Of a stretch of DNA of 64,000 nucleotides, positions 42,898 to 54,333 are shown one piece after another. A program made the translations under genes and the position numbers. The notes below the pieces were generated by a model. The model had not been told where the DNA came from, made no database searches, and saw nothing but the letters and a program-made list of their open reading frames with translations. Source of the DNA: Portulaca oleracea (lineage: Eukaryota > Streptophyta > Magnoliopsida > Caryophyllales > Portulacaceae); the NCBI GenBank assembly GCA_029582165.1, contig CM055885.1:10662729-10726728 (forward strand), given 5' to 3'. Positions within the stretch are counted from its first letter, which is position 1; each line of letters starts with the position of its first letter.

Positions 42898-45148
42898 TGT
42901 AACGCCCATGAAATTCAATTAAAGAAAAGTCAAAGTCAAACTAACGTTAATCGAAAACTCAGCGAAAGTCTCTTTTTTTTCTTTTCAACTAGGCATCACT
43001 GTCGTATCCCCGAAGGAATACAAGGCAAGAATGAGAAACTACAACTGTTCGACAACGGTGAACCAGACTAACAAACTCGAACTTAGAAATAAAACTTAAC
43101 TCCAAAACTTTCTTAATTGAAAAACAACATGAATGACAACTACTAGGCACGCCATCCTCACTTCTAATTCTCGTTCCCAGCATATAGAGCTTCACCTGAA
43201 AACAAAACATTACAAAAATGAGGGGGAAAACTCAATAATGTCAACCCTAACCGTTAAAAACAAGTTAAATTCATTTCAATTCATTTGATGGAGAGGGAAC
43301 AAGTCAAACCATTTCTCAAACCTTTAACCCTTAACTGTTTTCCTCAACCCAACCAATTCATTTTATTATGTGGAGGGGATGTCAGACTCCTTAAAGTAAC
43401 TGAGCAACCGAATCAATGATACATCGTCTAGCACAGGCATCAAGAGTTCGCCTACCACAGGCATCAAAGAGTTCGCCTAACACAGGCATCAAGAATTCGC
43501 CAATTCTCCTACCATAGGCATCAAAGTTCACCTACCACAGGCAGCAAAATAATCGCCTACCAAAGGCATAATCATCATCTATCCTATATCAGGGCACCCC
43601 CTGATCTCTTGACAATCCCCTGCAGGATACCAAATCCTGGTCTCCCGGGTGTTACCCGAACCCGCTTAATGTTTCACTTTAAAATTATTAGTATCTTATG
43701 CAAATCTCAGCTCACAGCTCTCAAATCAAACCCAACCCAGATTATTAAAACCAGTAACAAAACTACTCATAAAAGACCATCCAATTTCTCAACTTATAAC
43801 TCAAAATACAACAATTACAAACAGTTATCCGAAACAGATGGACACATTTCAATATAAAGTCCCCTTTCGAGATGCAATTCTCAAAATAGATTAGAAAACA
43901 TTAAAAACATTTAAAGAGCATTCCAGTGGGGATTAGAGCATAGACATTACGTTATTAGCTTCACTTTGCTGCAATTAACGAACACACTTGAGCTCACTAA
44001 CGACGCGAACTAGCTCGGGCCTAAAATAGAAATAATTACTCTAATTAAAACGCGCCCCTTCGAAGTTTGTATTAACTACCTTCAATCTAACCCTCCCCTA
44101 GGAACACTATAGGTTCCCATCATTCATGAATTTATACCTTGAATTACCCAACATATTCCAAGTAATCACATATTAAAAACCAATCAACCTTTTGACACAA
44201 CAACACATTCACTAATAATTAATATCAACACGACAGATTACAATACTCACATAGAAAAGGTCACAACTTGACTTCCTGACATCCTATAAATCTGGTTTTG
44301 GACTTTCCGAAAATCTCAGGATGTCCACTAAAACTCTTATGTTGAACGTGAGACCCAAAACACGATCTAAGGTCCTCAAACACGGTCATCAATCCAAACT
44401 ATCCATATTTGACCTAGGTCTGGTAATCGGGGTATAACTTGATTTATACAACTCCAAAGTCCGATCTGCAAAATTCCTATGAAAGCTAACATCTGAGGGA
44501 ATCTCCAATTCAAAGGATTCAATCAAAAGACGACTATACCTCCTATGGTGACCCGTTCTTTACACCCTATCAAAACTGTCCCGTTCCCGGTTCCCATATA
44601 GTTGGTAATTTTAGTTCTAACTTTCACCATTCGATCCTGGGGTCCTAGTTTGAGCCTAAAATAGTGGCTAAGGTTAAAGTTTCTACCCTAATCCAACCAA
44701 GGTCTAAAAGCTACCACTTATAACCAACAAATTAAACTTTTCTAGGTAAAGAACTTGATAATAACATAATGATAATATAACCACGTATAAATAAAATAAC
44801 AGAACTACTTAAAGTTTGAAATTTTACTCACATAACATGTTATAAAGTTTATGAAACCAACAAGGAGTTTTAGAACCACCCTTTAATTAACTACAAAATA
44901 ATTTTTACATAAAGAAGACCCGACAATAACGTAATACTAATATAACACATAGTAGTCGCATAATAGTAATGTAAATACGTAATGTTTTTAATATACATAA
45001 TACATCATTAAAATTCTAAAACAGTAGGAAAGATTTTAAAACTCTTTTTTAAGAATTATAACATAGTAGTAAAAAAAATAAACTAATACTTTAACTAAAG
45101 AAAAACTATACGTCACAATTATGAACGATAAATATAAAATATCTTTCA
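42898..45148 (-). repeat. Inverted Tekay-like LTR
   Basis: It begins TGTAACGCCC, the reverse complement of the 3' LTR end of the element to its left. It then follows that LTR backwards for at least 1.8 kb (clear to about 44710, weak beyond), including the degenerate minisatellite at 43425-43570. No PBS lies next to its terminus, so it is a 3' or solo LTR. It is noticeably diverged from the left LTR. Its distal end is lost or obscured near the Pack-MULE. Confidence 0.8.
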
Positions 45149-45157
45149 AAACTAAAA

Positions 45158-46695
45158 GGGAAATTTGAATCTAATAAACCAACCTTTGTGGGTCCTTAGA
45201 AATAACGAACCAACCTTGAACATTAATTTACAACGAACCAACCTTGTCATGTTGACTTTTCCAGCGAACCGCCACCGAGTCTAACTCATCGGAAAGCTGA
45301 CGTGGCGGCGGTGCTCGCTTATGTGTAGTCAAAAAAAGGAATTTTTTTTTTTTTGCTGAGTTGGATTGAATAATCCAACTTTTTCTTTTTTTTTAAAAGT
45401 CCACCTCAACCCCCTCCCCTTTTCTTCCTCTCTCTCTCCTCTCTCTCTCTAACACCCCCGACCCATCCCCCCCCCCACCCCCCAACCTCTCACTCTCTCT
45501 CTCTCTCAACCACCCTTTTCTTTCTCTCTCTCTCTCCTACTATGTTTCTCTCTCTTTCTCTTTCTGACTCCTCCAGTGCTTCCATGGTTGGTGGAGATCC
45601 CTCGACGACACTGGACGACTACCTGGCCTCCATCCACGCCCAGATCTCCCAGTTCATCTCCTCCAATCGCCCCATCTGGCTTGACCCAGGCGAGTTCTCT
45701 GCCTTCCGGGACGCCATTGATGACCTCATCGCCACCATTCGCGACTTCACACCCCTTCGTCACGATAACAAGGTTGTTGCTGCCGCCTTAGACCGCGCCG
45801 ACGACCTCCTCCAGCAGGCCCTCTTCAAGCTCGAGGACGAGTTCCGATCTCTGATTCACCGTGGCACTGACTCCTTTGACTCCACATCTCTTCAACCTTC
45901 CGATTCCGATGATTCCGACGGAGACGATGGCCTTCCTGTGCCGCATCTCGTCACTGATTTCAACATCATCATCAACGCCTTGCCCTCTTCCACCATCAAC
46001 GATCTTCACAAGATCGCCAAGCTGATGGTGGTTGTTGACTATGGAAGAGAGTGCTCCCATGTCTACAGCTCCTGCAGGAGGGAGTTTCTCGAAGAGAGCT
46101 TGTCTAGGTTGAGAGAGAAAACATAGTAGGCCGGGAAAGAGAAAGAGAGAGAAAAGAAAGAGGGGGGAGACCGGCGAGGGCGAGGGCGGTGTTGGGCCTG
46201 TTTTCCGGCGACAACGGCGGCGATGGGTGGTTGGTGCTGGTGGCAGGGAACTCAAACAGAGGCAGAAGGGATGGGTCGGGCTGGGGAGTTGAGAGAGAGG
46301 GGGGTGATGTGGTGGTTGTGGCGGTGGAGATGGCGGTAGTGGAGGTGGTGGTGGCAGTGGTGAGGGTGGCTGAGAGAGAAAGAGTGAGAGGTTTGGGGTG
46401 GGGGGATGGATCGGGGGTGTTAGAGAGAGAGAGAGTGAGAGAGAGAGGAGAGAGAGAAAGAAGAGGGGACGGGGTTGAGGTGGATTTTTAAAAAAAAGAA
46501 AAAGTTGGATTATTCAATCCAATTCAGCAAAAAAAAATTCTGTTTTTTTTGCTAAAACATCTCCACATAAGCTAACACCGGCGGTTCGCTGGAAAAATCA
46601 ATATGACAAGGTTGGTTCGTTGTAAATTAATGTTCAAGGTTGGTTTGTTATTTCAAAGGACCCCCAAAGATTGGTTTATTAGATTCCAATTTCCT
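45158..46695. mobile_element. Pack-MULE carrying an EXO70 fragment
   Basis: The 9-bp duplication AAACTAAAA flanks the element (45149-45157, 46696-46704). Its ends are inverted repeats starting (G/A)GGAAATT(T/G)GAATC, followable for about 300 bp or more on each side (45158 to about 45520, about 46330 to 46695; one arm has a deletion). Between the arms is an EXO70-coding segment in the plus direction. This is the classic Pack-MULE layout: MULE TIRs, 9-bp duplication, host gene fragment, no transposase. Confidence 0.93.
45542..46126 (+). pseudogene. EXO70: Captured EXO70 N-terminal fragment
   Basis: The open frame has 194 codons. From about residue 15 it reads as the N-terminal part of a plant EXO70 exocyst subunit: PIWLDPGEFSAFRDAIDDLI, LDRADDLLQQALFKLEDEFR, then INALPSSTINDLHKIAKLMV and GRECSHVYSSCRREFLEES. 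Homology ends at SLSRL, and six unrelated codons lead to a stop at 46126. EXO70 proteins are around 600 residues and tether exocytic vesicles to the plasma membrane; here only the N-terminal third is present and the membrane-binding C-terminus is absent. No stop interrupts the fragment, so capture may be recent. Subfamily is not resolved. Confidence 0.9.
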
Positions 46696-46704
46696 AAACT
46701 AAAA

Positions 46705-47578
46705 TAAATCATACTTAAGACCACAACATACATCATCTATCGATTAAATATATTAAAACAAAATCATAGTAACTAGCTGACTGCCACGTGTCACCGGTAC
46801 AAAATTTTTCCAAATATACAAAATTTTCTTGCTTCCACAAAAAAAGTAATTAAAAAAAACCCTCATCACTCATCAATAGGTAGAGAATTTTGAAATTTTC
46901 ATTCGACCCGACATTGTCCGACCGGAAAAACCGGTGCAGACATGATTTTTCGTCCGAATTTTTATATTGTCCGAATTGACCGAATATTCGGACATAAAAA
47001 TACTCTTTTTTCCATTGTCCGAACCCGATTTTAACTTCGTCCGAATTGTCCGATCCGGTTTGACCCGAAATAAAACCGGGTCCGGACATGAATTTCTCGT
47101 CCGAATTTTGACATTGTCCGAATTTGTCCGACCCAGATTTACCCGGACCCGGATTTTTGCCAGCGCTACACTAGGGTAACCGAAACAATATTGATTGTTC
47201 TCAAAACTGAAATGTTTTAGTAATAGTAACGCCAGCCACTGACTCACAATAAGACAAATGAGTTTTGAAACATGATAATCAGTACAATGTCATCCATCCT
47301 TATCTTCTTTTATCAATACCCTCTGTTAGACAACCAAAAAATTACTATTGAAAACTCAAACTGTCACCGTCAATCATCCACCACCATTTTTTATCAAGGC
47401 TCACCATCTGACAAAAAAAAAATAAATCTTGCATAAATATTGCGAACTGAAGCATCACCTCAACCATTATAATTATTATCAAAATAAATAATGAAAAATG
47501 AATAATAAATAATGAATTAAATAATTTCAACATACATGCATCCTCACGCACAAATTATTAATACATATTATTACTATT
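46705..47578. other. Non-coding stretch with TGTCCGAATT repeats
   Basis: No gene is supported. Between about 46905 and 47160 the phrase TTGTCCGAATT and its relatives (ATTGTCCGACC, TTCGTCCGAATT) recur around ten times, with CCGG-containing inverted segments. The rest is AT-rich. Confidence 0.6.
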
Positions 47579-48070
47579 AATTATGTTCGGCCTCGTTTCG
47601 AGCCGAATTTTTTCTCTTTTATAAGGTATATTTGCTTGTTTTAACCCCTATTTATATATTAGATATAATGATTTGGTGTTTTGTAGAAAAATAAGGAGTT
47701 AGAAGAAGTTTGGGCTTAATTGAAGGTTTTTAGGGAATCCCGAGCTATTTCCCGAATCAAACCAAGTCAATCCGAGCCGAGATCCGAGTCAAACCAAGTC
47801 AACCCGAGCCGAGAGCCGAGGCGAAACAGAAGTCGGAAATTCCATATCAAGATTGGCGCAAAACAAGGGAACGGTACAAACTCAAAGGTTTGAAATACGT
47901 GTGTCTTCACCCTTTGGGTCATAACTCCTTCGTTACAACTCCGATAGGTCTGAAATTTTGGGAGCTTAAAGTACACAACGAGAGCTTTCCATCGATATCT
48001 TATGGTTCTAAAACGGAGTTCGGATGAAGAAGTTATGCGCGTTTGAAGTCGGCAGGAAAAATCGCGAACG

Positions 48071-48147
48071 GCTCGCCGAGCCAAAGCTCGGGCAACAAAA
48101 CACCACCAGAGCTGGCTCGCCTGAGCTGCAGGGTGGCTCGCCTGAGC
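48071..48147. promoter_or_regulatory. Palindromes in the solo LTR
   Basis: GCTCGCCTGAGC occurs at 48115 and 48136, exactly 21 bp apart, the second extended to TGGCTCGCCTGAGCCA. Related GCTCGCCGAGC lies at 48071. A TATA box (TATAAATACC, 48211) follows about 65 bp later. Confidence 0.8.
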
Positions 48148-48210
48148 CACTCACTGCACAGCGTCGCTTGCGATTTGTCCTAGGGTTTTGGGTTGTATTT
48201 TTCCTTCTTC

Positions 48211-48220
48211 TATAAATACC
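48211..48220 (+). promoter_or_regulatory. TATA box of the solo LTR
   Basis: TATAAATACC lies downstream of the palindrome pair and after AGGGTTTTGGG, as in Athila B. Confidence 0.65.
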
Positions 48221-48944
48221 CACTTGTATTAATCTAAATTATCAATTAGCCTAGGTAGTTTAGGAGTAGAATTAGATTTAATTGCTTTCCTTTATTTGCT
48301 TTAATCTCTCTTAATTGTTCTTCAAATTTTCAATTGTTCTTCATTGTTCTTCAAGCTTTCATTGATTTCTAGCATTTGTATTCAAACTTTCTCAATTCAA
48401 GCAAGTTTCCATTGAAGTGTTTTACAAGTTTTCTCTCTCTCTCTCTCCTCTCTAATCTCCATTGTTGACTTGTTTTCCAAGCTTTATAGTGTTAGCCACA
48501 ATCAACTCCATTTTTAGTGGGGAGGAGGGTCAAAGAACTCCAATTCTACTTACTAGTGAGAATTTGGGGGATTCTTGGTAATCCAAACCACAATTTCTTG
48601 TTTGTTCGGGGGAAATTCAAGTGTAGATTGAAGGTTTATTGAAGATTAGTCATCAAAGGTATAATTTCTCGTTCCCAATTTCATTGTTCATTCATTGTCT
48701 TCATTCATGCCTTTTAATTGCTTTCATCTTTAAGTGCTTTCTTTATTGCTTTCTTTTAATTGTTTTCTTTATTATTATCATGTCTAGGTTAGATTTAAAT
48801 GCTTTCTTTACATAATTTATCGCTTTCCGCACTTGAGAAAAACTCATTTACACAAACCGATTTACCTTAATTAAGCCTAACACCCATCCCTGAGATCGAC
48901 AATCCTTACTTATAAAACCACAAAAATTACAACCGAACAAATTA

Positions 48945-51397
48945 CTATTATTATTAATAACAATAATTACACCATTGACTAAATTCTCACTTTCCTTCAT
49001 ATACACATATATATCTCACTTAATCTTACAAAATTTTCCTACGGTTCACAAATCATATATCAAGGTAATATTATTTCAATCTTCACTACTCTAAAATTTA
49101 CTTTTTGTGAACTTCAATTCCAAGCTAAAGTATATTGCGTTTCCAATCATTTTATAATTTAACTTTGGAGCCAAGACCAACTGCAACTAAAAGCTCAAGA
49201 TTTCTTCTCCCACTCCGACATTCACTCATTTCCTATAAGGTAATAGTATATTCTTATCTCTAGATTGAATTTTTTTAATACATTTTAAAGTTTCACTATT
49301 TCTCACACAATTTTTTTGCTTTCAACATGTAAAACAATGATTATTGGCAATATAGTTAATAGTTTATAAGTTTTTTTTTTTTTGAAACTTTTTCAATCCT
49401 TCCATACTAATCTAAACACTTAATATTGCCTTACATTGCACTAAGCATGTCAAGAATAATATGGCAACCAACAAAGCAAATAACATCTTCTCATAGATAG
49501 ATTACCTTAATCTTGTTTTTAAACAAATGACGATTAAAATTAATTTTTATAAAATATTTATATTTATCCCAGTTTTTTTTACCTACGTAAAACTCTTTGT
49601 ACACCCATTGTCCAGTCATATCACATGCATTGATAATAATTACAGGGATAATTCTGAGTAATTACTAACAAAAAATTAAATATAATGTAAAATATAATAA
49701 GAAAGAAAGGAGTGTAAGTACCATTTTTTGTGCCCTCCATCATTATCAACTTCTTCCGCAATAGTGAACACCAGCAGCAAATTCATGGCTTCCCACATCT
49801 GTTCTATAGCCGAACGGAGAGTAAATTCAACTTCAACAAAACATTAATATAATAAATATTCCCAATAAAAATTACCAACAAAATTGTCCTTTCCATTTTT
49901 ATTCTTCTAACATGCCCTTCTTTTCAATGTATTTGTCAATCATTTCCGTCAACATTCACCAACCAAATACTCCACTAACATTCTATTTTTCAATAATTGA
50001 ATATGAATACACACAAATTATAAATTAAACGTTCAAAATTAGACAAGAAAAACAATTAGTCATGTAAATGCCACAAATTAACAAAAAAAAAATTACCTAA
50101 GCTCATATCGCCATCCCGAATTGGCCCACTAATTTAAGCAATTTGAAGATTTGGAAACTTCCAATTTCAAATAGTACACCCCAATTGAATAAGTAAAACA
50201 TGCAATATCAAATAAATGAACACATGACAAAAATATGTATTAATCATCGGAAAATTAACAGAGACTGAAATTTACATCTACAAAATACAAGAAATTACAA
50301 GTTCACTTAGAAAAGGATAAACGAATTAACATGCAAATTTACCACACATATATTGTAGCGGAACTGAGTTTCTAATACATAAATCTGAAACAGAAAACTA
50401 ACAAAATACAAAAATTCAATAATAGAAAATACAAGAAATTTGGAGTCCACTAGGATTAACATGCATATTAACACTGATAATCTGATCAAAAAAAAGATGA
50501 TACCTTCAACACCGCTGTATCCTTCCATTTAAAGTTGAAATTTATAGTAAATTGTATGCTTGAAGAACAAAACTCATGACAAAAGAAGCCCTGCATCGAT
50601 CCTTGCTGATTAAAACTTTTCTGCTCCATGAATGAAAATCGAAGGAGATGGGATAGTGTGAGTGTGGGATGGGGATCATGGGGTAGGGAAGAGATGAGAA
50701 AGAAGGAACAAAAGAAAACTCACTCAATGAGTTTCAATCGTAATGAACCAAACTTTAAATTTTTTAATATGTTTTAGGAAGGAGGAGGTTGAAGGTAAAA
50801 GAAGGGTTGTGGCCTATGACTTTATGAAGGATGACATGAGAGAATGGGAAAGAGAGAAAAGGAAAAGGGTAGTAGTCTATGACTCTATGATAGATAACAT
50901 GTGAGAATGGGAAGGAGAGAGAAGGAAAAGAAACATCTAATTTCTGTTTTTCATTTTTTAATGTGTAAAAAATAAAAATCACCCACCACTTCATTGGGTT
51001 AAGGAAAAGAAGCATTATTAAAACAAATTTTGAAAGCAAATGACACAAACAAACAAATAATACTAACATATTTTATTTAACATCTCAACCTGTAAGATGA
51101 AATTGAGAATTTGTGTAGCTGCAATCGGAAGAATTAATTTGTGTACCAGTACAATTATGTATAAATTAGAATTATGCCATATTTTAAATTTTATAATGAG
51201 AATGAAGATTCTTTTTCTTATTAAAAATCAAAATAATTATGGAAATGAGGTTGACATTTTTATGATTATACGGAATATTTATTTATTGAATATTACAAAC
51301 ATATGTTTGACCAGAAAAGATAGAGGAAACCCGGCCTTTATAGAATATTGTCTCCACAACTGTCGAATTAAATAGACAACCAATCAATAAATCAAAT
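48945..51397. other. AT-rich stretch, possibly Helitron body
   Basis: Long AT-rich DNA without a convincing gene. On the minus strand about 49728-49815 an exon-like frame reads IEQMWEAMNLLLVFTIAEEV, bounded by a GT-like donor; its family is not recognised. The stretch ends at a Helitron-like 3' terminus, so it may be a non-autonomous Helitron with captured DNA, but no 5' end was found. Confidence 0.4.
50811..50930. repeat. 63-bp tandem duplication
   Basis: Two imperfect copies (about 50811-50867 and 50874-50930) share CTATGACT and GAGAATGGGAA phrases at an offset of 63 bp. Confidence 0.8.
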
Positions 51398-51430
51398 TAA
51401 CTCGTGCATCGCACGGGTACAAACACTAGT
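51398..51430 (+). mobile_element. Helitron-like 3' terminus
   Basis: The hairpin CGTGCATCGCACG (51403-51415) is followed 10 bases later by CTAG and T (51426-51430). A short GC-rich hairpin 10-12 bp before a CTRR end, inserted before T, is the standard plant Helitron 3' end. The 5' partner was not found. Confidence 0.7.
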
Positions 51431-52106
51431 TACTCAATTATAAACAATGAATTCAAATTTAGCAAATTAAACTAACCCTAATTCATGCATGGAATAATAC
51501 TAACAAAATCCTAACATTTTGTAGGACCCCGAAAAAAGTGATCATTTTTCCGTGATGCGCTACTTAAATGATCGGGAGCCGACTAAAGTTGCTTAATCCT
51601 TAAATAGGGATGTTTTTTAATTTTCGAAGTTCATTTTCGGGTTGATGAAACTTTATTTATTTACAAACTCGTTTTTCATTATTTAAATTATTCGGAATTG
51701 CACAAAATAATTTAATAATAATTGAATCCCGGCCCAAATATTAATTTCAGGCCCAAGACAAAACAAGTGGGCCACTGAAATCTGCTAAAACCCACCTAGG
51801 TTTTAGCGGATTCCAGGCTGGGCCACTGGTCCCCTCGGCGTAAAGAGAAATTGAGTGATAAAACTTGCCTAGGTTTTATCACTTTCTGGCCCATTTCTCT
51901 CGGGACCCTCCTTGAATAAATATTAGACATGAACTAAATTATTTTTTTAAAATTATTTTACGCATAAACGAATATTTTAAATAACTAAACGAATTTATAA
52001 AATGTAAAAGAGTCGCCAGCCGATTTAAGGAAATCGACAAACCATAAAATAAAAAAAGAAGACTCCGGTCTACGAACCCGATTTCTAGATTCGGGGGTAA
52101 GGTTAC

Positions 52107-52157
52107 GAATTCGAGAGTTATAAGAATTCGAGAGTTATAAGAACTCTCGAATTCGCC
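52107..52157. repeat. GAATTCGAGAGTT inverted repeat
   Basis: CGAATTCGAGAGTT and its complement AACTCTCGAATTCG lie within 50 bp, with one extra direct copy in between. It could form a hairpin in the transcribed part of the LTR. Confidence 0.75.
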
Positions 52158-52575
52158 TGTTATAAAACAGACTCTACTAAAATCGACATTGAAAGAAAGA
52201 GAGCGGGGAGAAGTTTGATTAATTTCGCGATGTTATTATTCAAAACATGCAAACATAAAACGTGGTTTTTACTTTACAAAATATGTACAAGTTATGGAAT
52301 TAAAGAACGAATTACATGAATAATTATAACAAAGTAAAGAAAGAAATCGAACCTTGCTTAAGGTGTAGCGATGACGGATTTGATCCCTTGGCCTTGACTT
52401 GGAGATTGGATGAAGTAATGTAAAATGACCCGGAATGATAATGTGAGGGGGATGATTATGATAGGAATAAGAATGATTAGAGAAGTATAGTATGGATGAT
52501 GGTTGAGGTGAATGAGAGTAGAGTAAGAGTATTTTTTGATGATAGTAGTTGGTGATGAAGGTGAAATGGAGGGGG

Positions 52576-52583
52576 TATTTATA
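52576..52583 (-). promoter_or_regulatory. TATA box of the Tat LTR
   Basis: The minus strand reads CTATAAATAC here, 70 bp downstream of the palindrome at 52653-52672. Confidence 0.65.
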
Positions 52584-53305
52584 GGTGAGGGAGTGAGAGA
52601 TTTGGAGGGAAACCATGGGGAACATACCCCACAAATCATGCCCTCCAAGGATCAAAACCTAGGCGGGTTTTGGGAGGTCAAGGGTAAGGTCAAACACGTG
52701 GGCAAAGATCAAGGGATTCAATTGCATGCATGCAGATTTTGGCACCAGACAGCTTAAAACCTAAGCGGGTTTTAGCTGATCATCACGCAGATTGGTGACG
52801 TGGTGCAAAACGACGCCGCATTGCTTCTGCAATTAAAACCAAGGCGGGTTTTAATTTCTAGGCCGGGGCGCGCTTCTGGGCCCGCTTCTGCGTGGGCCGT
52901 CCTTTTAGCGAATGCATGCGGCTTGTTTTGACTTCTTGGACTCGGGCTGTTGATCTTTTGGGCCCAATGACCCATTTAGCATTTGGCCCATATGACTTGC
53001 TGATTTCGATGAGTCGGGATTATGCCGGTACAAATTCTGGTATCTACAGAGAGGCCCCACTTTGATCGAGTCTGAATAGGATGAAGGTCAAAGTAGCCTG
53101 AGGATATGACTTCATATTGTAAAGCTTGGAGTGATGCTTGGAAGCTGAGTCCTGCATCGCAATTGCGGGCGGCTTGCGCCTCTTTTGGGGTGATCTCGAG
53201 CAAGGATGATGCTCTACTTGACTATTGATGAGTCGTTGTTGATCTCGGGTGAGAATAACGCCTTACTTATCATCGGGCACGATGCCGATGGTTCATGGAG
53301 TTTTC

Positions 53306-53437
53306 TAGTCTTTCCCAGTGTCGGTTCCAGTCTTTCCCGGTGTCGATTCCAGTCTTTCCCAGTGTCGCTTCCAGTCTTTTCCGGTGTCGACTCCAGTCTT
53401 TCCCGTTGTCACTTCCAGTCTTTCCTGGTGTTGGTGT
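53306..53437. repeat. 22-bp minisatellite, six units
   Basis: Six consecutive units close to CAGTCTTTCCCGGTGTCGATTC differ at a few bases each. The array is about 250 bp from the LTR end. Confidence 0.93.
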
Positions 53438-53809
53438 TGATGATTGTTGGCATTTTCGATGCCGAAGGACTTTACCAGGCGCGTTGTTGATGGCCTTGGG
53501 GGTCGAGACTTCATCGCGCACGATGCCGATGGCTCGGAGATTGAGACTTCGCCAGGCGCGATGCCGGTGGCTCAGGATTGGAATTGCATCGAAACTTTGT
53601 CGATGACTCTGACTGATAATGATGACAGCGACCCTTTGTGCGGTAGCTGAACGATGGTGGTCCCTTTTTCGGCGACCTGAAAGTCATGAGAAAATTGAGT
53701 ATTAGTTTTATTGAAAAACAAAGGAGGTTCGAATTTTTACCTGCGGGCCGTAGAGCTAAATCGTGGGCTCAGGCTGTGAGGAGTTGGGCCGCGTATTTGG
53801 GCTGCAGAC

Positions 53810-53927
53810 GACACAAAACATAGGCGGGTTTTAGTGTCTTCACTTGGGCAGGTGTTGGCGACTGGACCGCGCCTTCTAGGCCGCCCCTTCTGGGCTGTGG
53901 CCAAAACAAAACTTAGGCGGGTTTTAT
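53810..53927. promoter_or_regulatory. Palindrome pair upstream of the PMD gene
   Basis: Palindromes at 53810-53838 and 53907-53927, core AAAAC-TAGGCGGGTTTT. The first is extended by GACAC and GTGTC flanks. They lie about 200 bp before the TATA box at 54123. Confidence 0.85.
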
Positions 53928-54122
53928 ATTTTTTCTTCTTTTTCTGCCTCGTGAAGGGTATCAAAGTGGGACCCACTTCGTGTGTGGGTTGAATTGTACC
54001 ATGTCACCTTGCCTTTCTTTTGGGGAACAAAAGGATGACCTTTGGATTCTTGGCCAATGAAACGCATTTGGAATCTCGAGGCGGATCCTAAGAACGAACG
54101 ACTCACATTCACCTGGCTTTTC

Positions 54123-54130
54123 TATAAATT
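54123..54130 (+). promoter_or_regulatory. TATA box of the PMD gene
   Basis: TATAAATT, about 210 bp before the first exon start and followed by a pyrimidine-rich leader (CTTCATTTCCTTCACATC). Confidence 0.6.
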
Positions 54131-54333
54131 CAATGCATTTCCTTCATTTCCTTCACATCATCATCTCCTTCATATCTCTCTAGGTCACTGCTCTTCCCTT
54201 TAGAAAAGAAGTCTTGTTCTTTGAGGTAATTTCGGGTTTAAAAGATGCAACCCCGGAGTCATAAGAATCCACCTCTTTCTCATGCGGCGGCATTGCCCCA
54301 CGAGAGATCTTCTCGACGCAACTTTGTCCTGGT

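Larger units (their letters stand above)
47584..48939 (+). repeat. Solo LTR, Athila-B-related
   Basis: It begins TGTTCGGCCTCGTTTCGAG and ends CCGAACA, like the LTRs of Athila B, and shares several internal phrases. The 5-bp duplication AATTA lies on both sides (47579-47583, 48940-48944). No internal element sequence is present, so it is a solo LTR left by LTR-LTR recombination. Confidence 0.93.
51786..52856. promoter_or_regulatory. Five palindromes in the Tat LTR
   Basis: Imperfect palindromes with core AAAACC...GGTTTT lie at 51786-51805, 51857-51880 (both in inverted orientation), 52653-52672, 52751-52777 and 52831-52856. Flanking bases pair differently in each copy (AGCT/AGCT, AATT/AATT, GAT/ATC). 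The nearest lies 70 bp before the LTR TATA box on the minus strand. Confidence 0.88.
51520..53048 (-). repeat. 3' LTR of the Tat element
   Basis: The boundaries are inferred: plus-strand TGTAGGACCCC at 51520 and GGTATCTACA ending at 53048 give TG/CA ends, and on the minus strand a G-rich purine tract (AAAGTGGGGCC, 53056-53066) directly precedes it. It contains five palindromes and a minus-strand TATA box at 52576-52583. The partner LTR is outside the window, so this could not be confirmed by alignment. Confidence 0.7.
53049..54333 (+). other. Upstream region of the PMD gene
   Basis: It includes a 22-bp minisatellite (53306-53437), palindromes at 53810-53838 and 53907-53927, and a TATA box TATAAATT at 54123-54130. 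No coding sequence is recognised. The layout suggests a promoter for the plus-strand PMD gene that follows. Confidence 0.6.

Noticed and set aside
46189..46491. Gly/Val-rich plus-strand frame in the Pack-MULE
   Set aside because: Most of it lies in the right inverted arm and reflects the CT/GA-rich complement of the left arm.
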